A stretch of DNA of 64,000 nucleotides from positions 4,693,937 to 4,757,936 of the forward strand of contig NZ_CP095740.1 in the NCBI RefSeq assembly GCF_023078455.1, in the 5' to 3' direction. Within the stretch, counting starts at the first letter, position 1, and each line of letters begins with the position of its first letter. The DNA is from Luteibacter aegosomatis. GTDB taxonomy: Bacteria > Pseudomonadota > Gammaproteobacteria > Xanthomonadales > Rhodanobacteraceae. A model generated the notes under the pieces. It was not told the DNA's origin and made no database searches. It saw nothing but the letters and a program-made list of their open reading frames with translations. Shown one piece after another: positions 55,380-64,000 of the stretch. A program made the position numbers and the translations under genes.

Positions 55380-55396
55380 GTTGCTACCATAATGCA

Positions 55397-55858
55397 ATGG
55401 ACCCCGAGAAACTTTCTTCCGGCACCTGCCCCATCTCCCGTGGCCTAGCCATGGTGGGAGATGCCTGGAGCGCCCTGATCCTGCGCGACGCCAGCCGCGG
55501 GATGACCCAGTTCGACCAATTCCGCACCAGCCTGGGCATCGCGCCCAACATCCTTTCCCGCCGCCTGAAGTCGCTGACCGAGGCAGGCGTGCTGGAAAAG
55601 CGGCGCTACAGCGAGCGCCCGCCGCGCGACGAATACGTGCTGACCGAGGCAGGCCGGGAATTCATCCCGATCCTGGCCGCCATGGGCGAATGGGGTCGCC
55701 GATACAACGGTGGGGGCACGCCCTTGAGTTGCCTCGTGGCGAACGACACGGGTGAACAGGTGCGCGCGAAGGTGATCGACGGCATCAGCGGTCGCCCCTT
55801 CGGTGAGGTGTCGATGCGTCTGGTGCTGCCCGATGTCGATGTTCCGGAAATTTCTTAA
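55397..55858 (+). CDS. HxlR-family transcriptional regulator
   Basis: 153 residues. Winged helix of the HxlR type: CPISRGLAMVGDAWSALILRD, FDQFRTSLGIAPNILSRRLKSL, then YVLTEAGREFIPIL. HxlR proteins often respond to aldehydes or reactive electrophiles and regulate a divergent oxidoreductase, as here. No ribosome site is evident, so the message may be leaderless. Confidence 0.92.
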   Translation: MDPEKLSSGTCPISRGLAMVGDAWSALILRDASRGMTQFDQFRTSLGIAPNILSRRLKSLTEAGVLEKRRYSERPPRDEYVLTEAGREFIPILAAMGEWGRRYNGGGTPLSCLVANDTGEQVRAKVIDGISGRPFGEVSMRLVLPDVDVPEIS

Positions 55859-55966
55859 ATTTTCGGTTGCGGCGCTTAACCTGAAAAATAAGAAACTCGG
55901 TAGCGCAGTGTCGCGCCATACGGCGCGAGATGGGTTTCGCTCACCCGTTGCAACGGCTCGGCGGAT

Positions 55967-56680
55967 TCAATGTGCCGGGGCTTGCGATGAACCGGCATAG
56001 ACGACTTTCAACATGCACGCGTAATCGTCGCTCGGCATGAGATCCATGCTGGCGCGACGAGCCTCGAGGTGCGCGGGATCTTCGGTCGGCTGCAGCTTCA
56101 TGGCCGACAGGTCGCCCGGCGTATTCGACTGGTACTGGGTACCGTAGCGTTGCGGTTTACCCTCGGCGCGCAGCACGCGATCGATGAGCATCGCGACGTC
56201 GCCCTGGGGCAACTCGCCCCGTTTGGCCGCGGCCATGATCGGCTCGAGCATCGAGGACTGGAACGCGTGGTCGCCGTCGGCATGCTGCACGAGCAGGAAG
56301 GCCTCCTCGACGCCGTTCCTGCCGACCTGTGCCGCCGAGGGAAAACCCTTGGCGAATCGCCGCTTCATCCAGGCAAGGTTGTCGCGATCGATCGCGAGCA
56401 TGTGCTCGGTCTGGGGTTTGGCGCCCTGCGCTTCGATCCACGCACGACGGGCGGCAACGTCGGTATCGTGGTGCGCGTGCAGTTCGTCGCGAAACGCGGG
56501 GTCGAGAGCGCCCTTTGGCGGAGGCGTTTTCTTCGCATGCGCGGCGGCCATGCGATCCATCCAGGCCTGCGCCGAGGGGCATTGCGCCCGTATGGCATCG
56601 TCCTGCGCATCGGCGCATGCGGGTAGCGAAGCGAGACACAGCGTTGCCGCGAGCGCGCGACGAGCGAAGCGATGCGTCAT
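55967..56680 (-). CDS. Secreted DUF6624-like protein
   Basis: 237 residues with a signal peptide (RALAATLCLASLPACADAQ); a lipobox-like LPAC is present but cleavage type is uncertain. The body matches the DUF6624 pattern: GFPSAAQVGRNGVEEAFLLVQHAD and RYGTQYQ. Such proteins are common and uncharacterised. It overlaps nothing and appears monocistronic. Confidence 0.75.
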   Translation of the reverse strand: MTHRFARRALAATLCLASLPACADAQDDAIRAQCPSAQAWMDRMAAAHAKKTPPPKGALDPAFRDELHAHHDTDVAARRAWIEAQGAKPQTEHMLAIDRDNLAWMKRRFAKGFPSAAQVGRNGVEEAFLLVQHADGDHAFQSSMLEPIMAAAKRGELPQGDVAMLIDRVLRAEGKPQRYGTQYQSNTPGDLSAMKLQPTEDPAHLEARRASMDLMPSDDYACMLKVVYAGSSQAPAH

Positions 56681-56735
56681 GCCTACCTCCCTGTCAGGTT
56701 CCGGGGCCGATCGCCGACCCCGGAATCCAGGTGGC

Positions 56736-57797
56736 TCAGCCCTTGGGCATGGTAGCCATGTCGATGACGAAGCGGTAGCGCACGTCGTTCTTCACCAGGC
56801 GCTTGTAGGTCTCGTTGATCGAGGCCATGTCGACCAGTTCGATGTCGGACACGATGTTGTGCTCGGCGCAGAAGTCCATCATCTCCTGCGTTTCCGCCAT
56901 GCCGCCGATCGCCGAGCCGGCGATGGTACGGCGCGGCAGCATGAGGCTGCCGCCGATCACGCCGTCGAGCGGGGTGAGCGCGCCGACCAGCACCATGGTG
57001 CCGTCGAGCTTGAGCAACGACGTATAGGGATTGATGTCGTGCGATACCGGCACCGTGTTGAGCAGGAAGTCGAAGCTGGACGCGGCCTTCTGCATCGCAT
57101 CGGCATCGGTGGAGATCAGCACCGCGTCGGCGCCGAGCTTCTTCGCGTCGTCACCCTTGCTCGGGGAGGTGGTGATCATCGTCACGTGCGCGCCCATCGC
57201 CTTGGCGAACTTGACGCCCATGTGGCCGAGGCCGCCCAGGCCGATGACGCCGACCTTCTGGCCCGGACCCACCTTCCAGTGACGCAGCGGCGAATACGTG
57301 GTGATGCCCGCGCAGAGCAGGGGCGCCACGGCCTTGAGGTCGAGCTTCTCGGAGATCTTCACCGCGAAACGCTCTTCCACCACGATGGCGGTGGAGTAAC
57401 CGCCCTGGGTCACCGTCTTCCGGTCCTGCTCGGTGCCGTTGTAGGTGAAGCTGGTATGCACCTGGCAGTACTGCTCGAGATCGCGCTTGCACGACTCGCA
57501 CTCACGGCAGGAATCGACCATGCAGCCGACGCCGGCCAGGTCGCCCACCTTGAACTTCTTCACGTTCGGGCCGACGGCCACCACGCGGCCGACGATCTCG
57601 TGGCCCGGCACCATCGGGAAGTTCTCGGCCGGGGCGTTGCCCCAATCGTTGCGCGCCTGGTGCAGGTCGGAGTGGCAAATGCCGCTGTAAAGGATCTCGA
57701 TGTGGATGTCCGTCGCGCCGACGTCGCGGCGGCTGAACGTGTAGGGCACGAGGTCGGAGGTCGCGTCTTTCGCGGCGAAACCGTGGACTTCAAACAT
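56736..57797 (-). CDS. Zinc-dependent NAD(P) alcohol dehydrogenase (YahK/cinnamyl-type)
   Basis: 353 residues from MFEVHGFAAKD (an ATG three codons earlier is less likely). Catalytic zinc ligands in GICHSDLHQ and PGHEIVGRV; structural-zinc cysteines in CRECESCKRDLEQYC; Rossmann motif GLGGLGHMGVKFAKAMG. Probably reduces aldehydes using NADPH. Divergent from a LysR regulator 115 bases away. Confidence 0.93.
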   Translation of the reverse strand: MFEVHGFAAKDATSDLVPYTFSRRDVGATDIHIEILYSGICHSDLHQARNDWGNAPAENFPMVPGHEIVGRVVAVGPNVKKFKVGDLAGVGCMVDSCRECESCKRDLEQYCQVHTSFTYNGTEQDRKTVTQGGYSTAIVVEERFAVKISEKLDLKAVAPLLCAGITTYSPLRHWKVGPGQKVGVIGLGGLGHMGVKFAKAMGAHVTMITTSPSKGDDAKKLGADAVLISTDADAMQKAASSFDFLLNTVPVSHDINPYTSLLKLDGTMVLVGALTPLDGVIGGSLMLPRRTIAGSAIGGMAETQEMMDFCAEHNIVSDIELVDMASINETYKRLVKNDVRYRFVIDMATMPKG

Positions 57798-57912
57798 GGG
57801 GCACACCCTCTTGGTGACTGGAACGACAGGGAACCCTGGAACAATAATCCTTCAACAATAGAATGGTCCAACGGGATTTCTGGGATGTACCGTTGAGGTA
57901 ATCTGCACAATC

Positions 57913-58824
57913 ATGCAGCCCGATAACCTTTCCCACCTCGCGGCCTTCGCCGCCGTCGCCCGCCACGCCAGCTTCCGCAAGGCGGGCGCGGAGTTGGCCC
58001 TGTCCACGTCGGCGATCAGCTACGCCATTCGCGGCCTGGAAGAGCGGCTCGGCGTGGTCCTGTTCCATCGGACCACGCGCAGCGTTTCCCTGACGGAGGC
58101 CGGACGGCGCCTGTTCGAGCGCCTGCAGCCGGCCCTGCGCGATGTGAGCGACGCCCTCGGCGAAATGAACGATTTCCGGGCCAAGCCGGCGGGCAACCTC
58201 AGGATCAACATGCCGCGCACCGCCGCCCAGCTGCTGCTGCCGCCGTTGTTGTCGGTCTTCCTGAGGCGCTACCCCGACATCCACTTCGAGGCGGTCGACA
58301 ACGACGGTCTGATCGACATCGTGGCCGACGGCTACGACGCGGGCATCCGCCTGCACGAGGTGGTGCCCGAGGACATGGTGGCCGTGCCCTTCGGGCCGCC
58401 GCAGCGCATGGCCTGCGTGGCCACGCCTGCCTACTTGGCCGAACGGGGCGTCCCGCGGCATCCCTACGAACTGGCCACCCACGACTGCATCCGCTACCGC
58501 TTCCCCAGCGGGCGCATCTACAAGTGGGAGTTCGAACAGGGCGAGACCCGGCTGGAGATCGACGTGCGCGGTCGCTGCACGTTCGGCGACCTCGGCTATT
58601 GCGCCGACGCCGCGGCATCCGGCGTCGGCATCGCCATGGTGCTCGAGGACCAGGTCATCGATCACCTGCGCGACGGGCGCCTCGCGCGGCTGCTGGACGA
58701 CTGGTGCCCGCCCTATCCCGGTTACATGCTGTACTACCCGCGCCAGCGACGCGTCACCTCGGCGCTGAGGGCGTTCATCGATCTTCTGCGTGAGCTGGGG
58801 CCCGGGCTGGGTCGCCTTTCATGA
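57913..58824 (+). CDS. LysR-family transcriptional regulator
   Basis: 303 residues. N-terminal helix-turn-helix (HLAAFAAVARHASFRKAGAEL, AISYAIRGLEERLGVVLFHR) and a substrate-binding domain of the CrgA/DsdC-like group. It likely regulates the divergent alcohol dehydrogenase; the shared 115-base gap is visibly AT-richer. Confidence 0.92.
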   Translation: MQPDNLSHLAAFAAVARHASFRKAGAELALSTSAISYAIRGLEERLGVVLFHRTTRSVSLTEAGRRLFERLQPALRDVSDALGEMNDFRAKPAGNLRINMPRTAAQLLLPPLLSVFLRRYPDIHFEAVDNDGLIDIVADGYDAGIRLHEVVPEDMVAVPFGPPQRMACVATPAYLAERGVPRHPYELATHDCIRYRFPSGRIYKWEFEQGETRLEIDVRGRCTFGDLGYCADAAASGVGIAMVLEDQVIDHLRDGRLARLLDDWCPPYPGYMLYYPRQRRVTSALRAFIDLLRELGPGLGRLS

Positions 58825-58931
58825 ACCCGATTCAACGTCACGTGTAGCGAACTCGGCGCCGAAACGCCGTATCCTTAGGCATGTCGCGGTGCAACATCGC
58901 ATCGCCCGCTCCCATTTCCCGAGATCCCACG

Positions 58932-60155
58932 ATGTCCTCGTCCCCTGTGTCCCAACGGGTGGCCCCGCCCGTTCGCGCGCCCCATGTCGGCCTGGTGATC
59001 CTCGCCCTGGCCGTGGGCGGTTTCGCCATCGGCACCACCGAGTTCGCCTCGATGAGCATGCTGCCGCTGTTCGCCGAAGGCCTCGGCATCGACGCGCCGA
59101 CGGCCGGCCATGCGATCAGCGCGTACGCGCTGGGTGTGGTGGTCGGTGCCCCGGTGATCACGGTGATCGGCGCGCGCCTGCCGCGCCGCCGACTGCTGCT
59201 GTTGCTGATGGCGATGTTCACGGTGTTCAACGGCCTGACCGGCTTGTCACCCACGTATCACTGGATGCTGCTGTTCCGTTTTCTCGCCGGGTTGCCGCAT
59301 GGCGCCTACTTCGGCGTGGCGGCACTGGTAGCCAGCTCGCTCGTGCCGCCCAACCGGCGTACGCGCGCGGTGGGCCAGATGTTCCTCGGCCTCACCGTCG
59401 CCACCATCGCCGGCGTGCCGCTGGCGAGCTGGCTGGGCCAGGCCGTGGGCTGGCGTTGGAGCTTCGCGCTGGTGGCGGTGCTGGGCCTGATGACGATGAG
59501 CGCGGTCTTCGCGTTCGCACCGAATCCGCCGGCCGATTCGCAAGCGAGCCCGCTGCGCGAACTCGGTGCGCTGAAGCGTCCACAGGTGTGGATCACCCTC
59601 GGCATCGGCGCCATCGGTTTCGGCGGCATGTTCGCGGTGTACACCTATCTGGCCGATATCCTGCTGCGCGTGACGCACATGCCACTCGGCGCGGTGCCCT
59701 GGATCATGGGCGTATTCGGCGTGGGCCTCACCCTCGGCAACATGATCGTACCGGTCTTCGCCGATCGCGCCTTGATGCGCACGGCCGGCGCGTTGCTGGT
59801 CTGGGCGCTCGTCATGCTCGCCGTCTTTCCCTTCGCTGCGGGCAACGTATGGACGCTCGGCACGATGGTGTTCCTCATCGGCATCAGTGGCGCGCTCGCC
59901 ACCGTGTTGCAGACGCGGCTGATGGACGTCGCCGGCGACGCGCAGGCGTTGGCTGCGGCGCTCAACCATTCGGCATTCAACACGGCGAACGCGCTGGGTC
60001 CCTTCCTCGGCGGCCTCGCGATCGCCAATGGCTACGGCTGGACGTCGCCGGCCTGGGTCGGTAGCGGCCTGGCCGTGTGCGGTTTGCTGTTGTGGAGCGT
60101 GTCGGTGGCGATGGATCGCCGGGGTGCGGAAGCCGCCACGGCGGAAACCTGCTGA
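58932..60155 (+). CDS. MFS transporter, DHA1 (AraJ-like) family
   Basis: 407 residues from MSSSPVSQRV. Twelve predicted membrane helices; motif GFAIGTTEFASMSMLP in helix 1 and RFLAGLPHGAYFG are typical of the YdhP/AraJ drug or sugar efflux group. Substrate unknown. Confidence 0.9.
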   Translation: MSSSPVSQRVAPPVRAPHVGLVILALAVGGFAIGTTEFASMSMLPLFAEGLGIDAPTAGHAISAYALGVVVGAPVITVIGARLPRRRLLLLLMAMFTVFNGLTGLSPTYHWMLLFRFLAGLPHGAYFGVAALVASSLVPPNRRTRAVGQMFLGLTVATIAGVPLASWLGQAVGWRWSFALVAVLGLMTMSAVFAFAPNPPADSQASPLRELGALKRPQVWITLGIGAIGFGGMFAVYTYLADILLRVTHMPLGAVPWIMGVFGVGLTLGNMIVPVFADRALMRTAGALLVWALVMLAVFPFAAGNVWTLGTMVFLIGISGALATVLQTRLMDVAGDAQALAAALNHSAFNTANALGPFLGGLAIANGYGWTSPAWVGSGLAVCGLLLWSVSVAMDRRGAEAATAETC

Positions 60156-60187
60156 TCACGGTGCCCGCTCGATACTCCGCGCTTGCG

Positions 60188-61519
60188 TCACTTTCCTATG
60201 CAGAAAGACCCGAAGATCGCGCCCAGCAGATCGTCCGAGGAGTAGGTTCCCGTAAGCTCACCGAGCGCCTGCTGTGCCTGACGCAGTTCTTCGGCGGCCA
60301 GTTCGCCCGCGCGGGTATCGTGAAGCGCGGCGGCCGTTCGGCGGAGATGATCGTGAACCCGTTCCAGAGCCGCCACGTGGCGGCGACGGGCACTGAAGGC
60401 GCCTTCACCGGCACCGGCGGTAGCGAGTTCCTTCAACACGGTTCGTAGCGTGTCGAGGCCTTCGCCGGTGTGAGCCGACAGCCACAAGGTGTCACCTTCG
60501 TGGCGCGCGGCGATGCGGCCGATGTCGATCTTGTTGACGACGGTGATGCGTGCCGCGTGTTCGGGGGTGCCGTCGAAGAAGGCGCGGTCGGCATCCGCGT
60601 GTTCGGCATCGGTCACGAGCAGCGCGACGTCGCAACGCTCGAGTTGCGCGCGCGCGCGGCGGATGCCCTCGCGTTCCACCATGTCGTCCGAGTCGCGAAG
60701 GCCCGCCGTGTCGGCCAGTTCCAGGGCAACGCCGTCGATGTGGATGGCTTCACGCAACACATCGCGCGTGGTACCCGCGACGTCGGTGACGATCGCGCGC
60801 TCCTGGCCTGCCAACGCGTTGAGCAGGCTCGACTTGCCCGCGTTCGGGCGGCCGACGATGGCGACGGCGATGCCGTCGTTGAGGCGAACGCCGCGACGGG
60901 TTTCGATCAGCAGTTCGTCGAGATGCGCGCGAAGTGCGGCAAGGTTGTCGGCAACGACTGGGTCGGCGAGGAAATCGATCTCCTCCTCGGGAAAATCGAT
61001 GGCCGCCTCGATGTGCACGCGCAGCCCGATGAGTTCGGCGAGCAACTCGTCCACGCGCGCGGAGAACACCCCTTCCATCGAACGCAACGCCGCGCGCGCA
61101 CCGGCACGCGACGTAGCCGCGACGAGATCGGCCACGGCCTCGGCCTGGGCGAGATCGAGCTTGCCGTTGAGGAACGCGCGTTCGGTGAATTCGCCCGGCC
61201 TCGCGAGGCGCGCGCCGAGTTCGATGCAACGGCGGAGCAGGGCGTCGAGCAGGACGGCGCTGCCGTGGCCTTGCAGTTCCACCACGTGTTCGCCGGTGTA
61301 CGACGCCGGGGCCGGGAATGAGAGCAACAGGCCGCGATCGATCAACTCGCCATCGACGTCGCGGAACGCCGCGAAATGCGCATGCCGTGGCACGGGTTCG
61401 CGGCCGAGCAGGGTGGCGGCGATCGTCGGCGCGAGGGGACCGGAAACGCGAACGGCACCGACGCCCGCCGCGCCGGCGCCGGTGGCGATGGCCGCGATGG
61501 TGTCGGTGCCGTTTGTCAT
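60188..61519 (-). CDS. mnmE: tRNA-modification GTPase MnmE
   Basis: 443 residues. N-terminal folate-binding domain (DTIAAIATGAGAAGVGAVRVSG), helical domain, inserted G domain with GRPNAGKSSLLNAL (G1), DTAGLR (G3) and VNKID (G4), and the C-terminal FCIGK motif. With MnmG it modifies uridine 34 of several tRNAs. Confidence 0.97.
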   Translation of the reverse strand: MTNGTDTIAAIATGAGAAGVGAVRVSGPLAPTIAATLLGREPVPRHAHFAAFRDVDGELIDRGLLLSFPAPASYTGEHVVELQGHGSAVLLDALLRRCIELGARLARPGEFTERAFLNGKLDLAQAEAVADLVAATSRAGARAALRSMEGVFSARVDELLAELIGLRVHIEAAIDFPEEEIDFLADPVVADNLAALRAHLDELLIETRRGVRLNDGIAVAIVGRPNAGKSSLLNALAGQERAIVTDVAGTTRDVLREAIHIDGVALELADTAGLRDSDDMVEREGIRRARAQLERCDVALLVTDAEHADADRAFFDGTPEHAARITVVNKIDIGRIAARHEGDTLWLSAHTGEGLDTLRTVLKELATAGAGEGAFSARRRHVAALERVHDHLRRTAAALHDTRAGELAAEELRQAQQALGELTGTYSSDDLLGAIFGSFCIGK

Positions 61520-61523
61520 GCGT

Positions 61524-63212
61524 TTAGGCCGTGCGCGCCTTTTCGTGCGCGCGATCGACGCTGCGGTTGATCCACCACTGCTGGAGCAGGCTGGCGCCGC
61601 CGTTGACCGTCCAGTACAGCACCAGACCCGCCGGGAAGAAGGCGAAGAAGACGCCGAAGATCAACGGCATCACCTTCATCATCTTGGCCTGGGTGGGATC
61701 CATGCCCGCGGTGGACATCATCCGCTGCGTGAGCAGGGTGACGATGAAGTACAGCACCGGCAGCACGTAGAACGGATCGGGCGCCGAGAGATCGTGGATC
61801 CATCCGAAGAACGGCGCATGGCGCAGCTCAATGGATTCGGACAGCACGCGAAGCAGGCCGATGAAGATCGGGAAGGTGATCAGGATGGGCAGGCAGCCCG
61901 CCATCGGGTTGATCTTTTCCTTCTTGTACAGCTCCATCATCGCCTGCTGCATCTTCATGCGATCGTCGCCGTAACGCTCCTTGAGCGCCTGCACGCGCGG
62001 CTGCAGCTTGCGCATGCGCGCACCGGAACGGAACTGCGCGTCGGTGAGCTTGAAGAGGGCGGTCTTGATGATCAGCACGAGCAGGATGATCGCCACGCCC
62101 CAGTTGCCGCTGATCGCGTGGAGCTGCGAGAGCAGCCAGTGCAGCGGGGTGGCGATGATGGTCAGCCAGCCGTAGTTGGCGGTGAGGTCGAGACCCGGGG
62201 CGATGGCATCGAGCGTGCCCTGCAGCTTCGGACCGATGTACAGGCGAGCCGGGCTGTCCGCGCTCTGGCCCGGCTGTACCTGGATCGCGGGACCGAAGGC
62301 GCGCACGAGGTAACGCGGCGAGGCCGAATTCGGATCGACGATGGCCGTGCTGTAGGTGACGTTCTGGTCGGCCGGCGGAATCCACGCGGCGAAGAAATAG
62401 TGCTGCAGCATGCTGATCCAACCGCCGGTGAAGGCGCGGTTGAGCGGCTTCTTCGCGAAGTCGGTGACGAGCAGCGACTCGAACTTGTTCTCCGGGCTGT
62501 ACCAGCCCGCGCCGAAGAAGCTGTGCTGGGCCGGGTCGGTGTAGCTCTTGAACCAGTTCGCCTTGGGCGGCGCGACGCGCTGCATCTGCTGATAGGCGTT
62601 GCCGGCCCATGCCGCCGACGAACCGTTCTCGATGTGCTGGTTGAAGTCGACCACGTACGCGCCGCGCTTGAGCGTGTAGCGCTTGGTCACCTTTACGCCG
62701 GAGGCGTCGGACCAGGTGAGGTCGAGGCTGACCGCCTCCTGGCCGTCGACGAGCTTCGCATCGGTCGTGCCGGCCTGGAAGAGGGCGCGATGGTCCGGCG
62801 CGGCGCCCGTGCTGCTCACCAGGCCGTCCTGCACGGCGAAGAAATCCGCTTCTTCGTCGTCGAGGAGGCGAGCCGGCGGCGGATTCGGATTTTTCTTGGT
62901 GACCGGCTCGCTCGGATAGGCCAGGAGGTCGGAGCGCACGACGCTGCCGCCGCGCGTGTCGATGGTCAGGCGCAACACGTCGTTGGACAGCGTGACGAGC
63001 TCGCCCTTGCCGGCCGACGATGCGCTGTCGGTGGGCACCGCGGCGGGAGCGCCGGCGCCCGGCACACCGCCGTCGGCGGACTTGGCCGTGTCGGTCTGCG
63101 CCGTGGCGGCCGGGGGCTGCGGATGCGGACCGTAGTCCTTCTGCCACTCGGTCCACAGCAGGTACGCCACGAACATGAGCGCGAAAATGAGGAACGTGCG
63201 CGTTTGATTCAT
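61524..63212 (-). CDS. yidC: Membrane protein insertase YidC
   Basis: 562 residues. N-terminal membrane anchor (RTFLIFALMFVAYLLW), large periplasmic domain (about 50-330), then the conserved insertase core (WGVAIILLVLIIKTALF, FPIFIGLLRVL, VLYWTVNG). Inserts inner-membrane proteins alone or with Sec. mnmE begins four bases after its stop. Confidence 0.97.
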   Translation of the reverse strand: MNQTRTFLIFALMFVAYLLWTEWQKDYGPHPQPPAATAQTDTAKSADGGVPGAGAPAAVPTDSASSAGKGELVTLSNDVLRLTIDTRGGSVVRSDLLAYPSEPVTKKNPNPPPARLLDDEEADFFAVQDGLVSSTGAAPDHRALFQAGTTDAKLVDGQEAVSLDLTWSDASGVKVTKRYTLKRGAYVVDFNQHIENGSSAAWAGNAYQQMQRVAPPKANWFKSYTDPAQHSFFGAGWYSPENKFESLLVTDFAKKPLNRAFTGGWISMLQHYFFAAWIPPADQNVTYSTAIVDPNSASPRYLVRAFGPAIQVQPGQSADSPARLYIGPKLQGTLDAIAPGLDLTANYGWLTIIATPLHWLLSQLHAISGNWGVAIILLVLIIKTALFKLTDAQFRSGARMRKLQPRVQALKERYGDDRMKMQQAMMELYKKEKINPMAGCLPILITFPIFIGLLRVLSESIELRHAPFFGWIHDLSAPDPFYVLPVLYFIVTLLTQRMMSTAGMDPTQAKMMKVMPLIFGVFFAFFPAGLVLYWTVNGGASLLQQWWINRSVDRAHEKARTA

Positions 63213-63280
63213 CAGCTTGGGCCAGATCCGAATGGCGCCCGGTCAATCGACCGGGAAAGGCGGGAAGGGCTTGGAACAGG

Positions 63281-63661
63281 TCAACGCGCGATTGTGCCGT
63301 CCGCACCCTCGCGCTTCAACGGCCGGATGCGGCGCAACAGCCCGTCGAGCTCGGCGAGCAGCGTGGATCCCGGCTCGTTGACGGCCGTATCGCGGGCCAT
63401 CACGAGGATGTCGACGGGCGGCAGGTCGGTGCGGACGCGGCGAAACGCCTCGCGCGCCAGGCGCTTGATCCGGTTGCGATCCACGGCGCGCTTGGAGCAA
63501 CGCTTGGAAATCGCCAGGCCGAGCCGGGCGGTGCCGGCGTCGTTGTTTCCGAAGCGCAAAAGAAAACAGCGGCCGCCGAGGCGACCGCTGACTGTTCGCA
63601 ACGCGGCGAAGTCGGCGGCGCGGCGAAGCCGCGCATCGCGCGGCAGGGCTGCGGCACGCAC
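63281..63661 (-). CDS. rnpA: Ribonuclease P protein component
   Basis: 126 residues from GTG at 63661, 14 bases after rpmH; longer in-frame extensions run through rpmH and are not credible. RNP motif RNRIKRLAREAFR and LGLAISKR are diagnostic. Binds the RNase P RNA for tRNA 5' processing. yidD, which often follows rnpA, is absent: the 68 bases to yidC hold no gene. Confidence 0.93.
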   Translation of the reverse strand: MRAAALPRDARLRRAADFAALRTVSGRLGGRCFLLRFGNNDAGTARLGLAISKRCSKRAVDRNRIKRLAREAFRRVRTDLPPVDILVMARDTAVNEPGSTLLAELDGLLRRIRPLKREGADGTIAR

Positions 63662-63675
63662 GACGGGCGAGCCGC

Positions 63676-63810
63676 TTACGGGATCAGGCGCTTGCGACCC
63701 TTCGCACGACGCGCGTTCAGGATCTTGCGGCCATCGGCGGTGGCCATGCGGGCGCGGAAGCCGTGGGTACGGGCGCGCTTGAGCTTGCTGGGCTGGTAAG
63801 TACGCTTCAT
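63676..63810 (-). CDS. rpmH: Ribosomal protein L34
   Basis: 44 residues from [15 protein letters not shown], with the canonical [16 protein letters not shown] body. Short, very basic 50S protein. First gene of rpmH-rnpA-yidC-mnmE. Confidence 0.98.
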   Translation of the reverse strand: MKRTYQPSKLKRARTHGFRARMATADGRKILNARRAKGRKRLIP

Positions 63811-63847
63811 GGCGCTTACATCCGGGTGAAGATGAAAAAGGAGCGGA

Positions 63848-63877
63848 ATTATGCGCGACAATCCTTAGGACTGTCAA
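63848..63877 (-). promoter_or_regulatory. Sigma-70 promoter of rpmH
   Basis: On the minus strand TTGACA (63877-63872) and CATAAT (63853-63848) are 18 bases apart, 38 bases before the rpmH start. The remaining 63878-64000 shows no gene or DnaA box. Confidence 0.8.
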
Positions 63878-64000
63878 GCGCTTGGCTACGAGGGGTTTGC
63901 GAAGGCGCCATCGGCGGCACACCGAGAGGGGAGCGGAACACTGGTAGACTTCGTCGTCCACCCCGCGCGCACGCGCCCCTTTCCGTGGCAAGAATACCCG

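Noticed and set aside
63878..64000. Replication origin at the right edge
   Set aside because: rpmH suggests oriC is near, but no DnaA boxes, AT-rich unwinding element or dnaA are visible inside the window.

Overview
The window is high-GC proteobacterial chromosome. Gene order (lptM-dapF-DUF484-xerC-hslV-hslU-DUF971; mnmE-yidC-rnpA-rpmH at the right edge), an X-T4SS-type VirD4, many TonB receptors and dense short palindromic repeats point to Xanthomonadales, most likely Rhodanobacteraceae (Luteibacter/Dyella-like). The family-level placement is inference. The rpmH end normally lies next to dnaA/oriC, so the right edge is probably close to the replication origin.

Left edge (about 0.2-7.8 kb): an antagonism island. 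It starts with a frameshifted Rhs remnant ending in an HExxH metallopeptidase-like tip, followed by a secreted protein with a TIMP/NTR-like pattern. On the minus strand an operon reads virD4 (type IV coupling protein), two paralogous lipoproteins, then a DUF2235 lipase with a C-terminal XVIPCD-like domain. This is a T4SS antibacterial effector with candidate immunity lipoproteins, transcribed together with its own coupling protein. No virB genes are in the window.

8.4-20 kb: a carbohydrate-use locus. LacI regulator, Oar-type TonB receptor, glycoamylase/GH144-like enzyme, lipoprotein solute-binding protein, two ABC permeases and a large alpha/alpha-barrel glycosidase form one functional unit. 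Matching LacI-type operators precede lacI and the enzyme operon. No ABC ATPase is present. The last gene carries palindromic repeats at its start, middle and end.

20-38.7 kb: housekeeping and accessory genes (HAD phosphatase, pirin, UPF0149, exonuclease III, M3 oligopeptidase, gamma-carbonic anhydrase, sedolisin with FG-GAP repeats, TonB receptor, glutathione peroxidase, aroE, RimK-like ligase). A 0.9 kb tandem array of repeat pairs sits between the convergent sedolisin and TonB receptor genes. 38.7-45.1 kb: GNAT, lptM, dapF, DUF484, xerC, hslVU and DUF971 genes.

45.2-49.9 kb: ribose operon rbsKDACB with a lipoprotein binding protein. 50-60 kb: ftsK, a secreted PQQ-type sugar dehydrogenase, SDR/HxlR and ADH/LysR divergent pairs, DUF6624 and an MFS exporter. 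60.2-63.8 kb: mnmE, yidC, rnpA and rpmH on the minus strand with a clear rpmH promoter.

Two palindromic repeat families recur between genes: REP-A (GCTCCTGC-loop-GCAGGAGC type) and a longer REP-B with a conserved CTTCGGTAG core. No rRNA, tRNA, CRISPR, insertion sequence or prophage was recognised.
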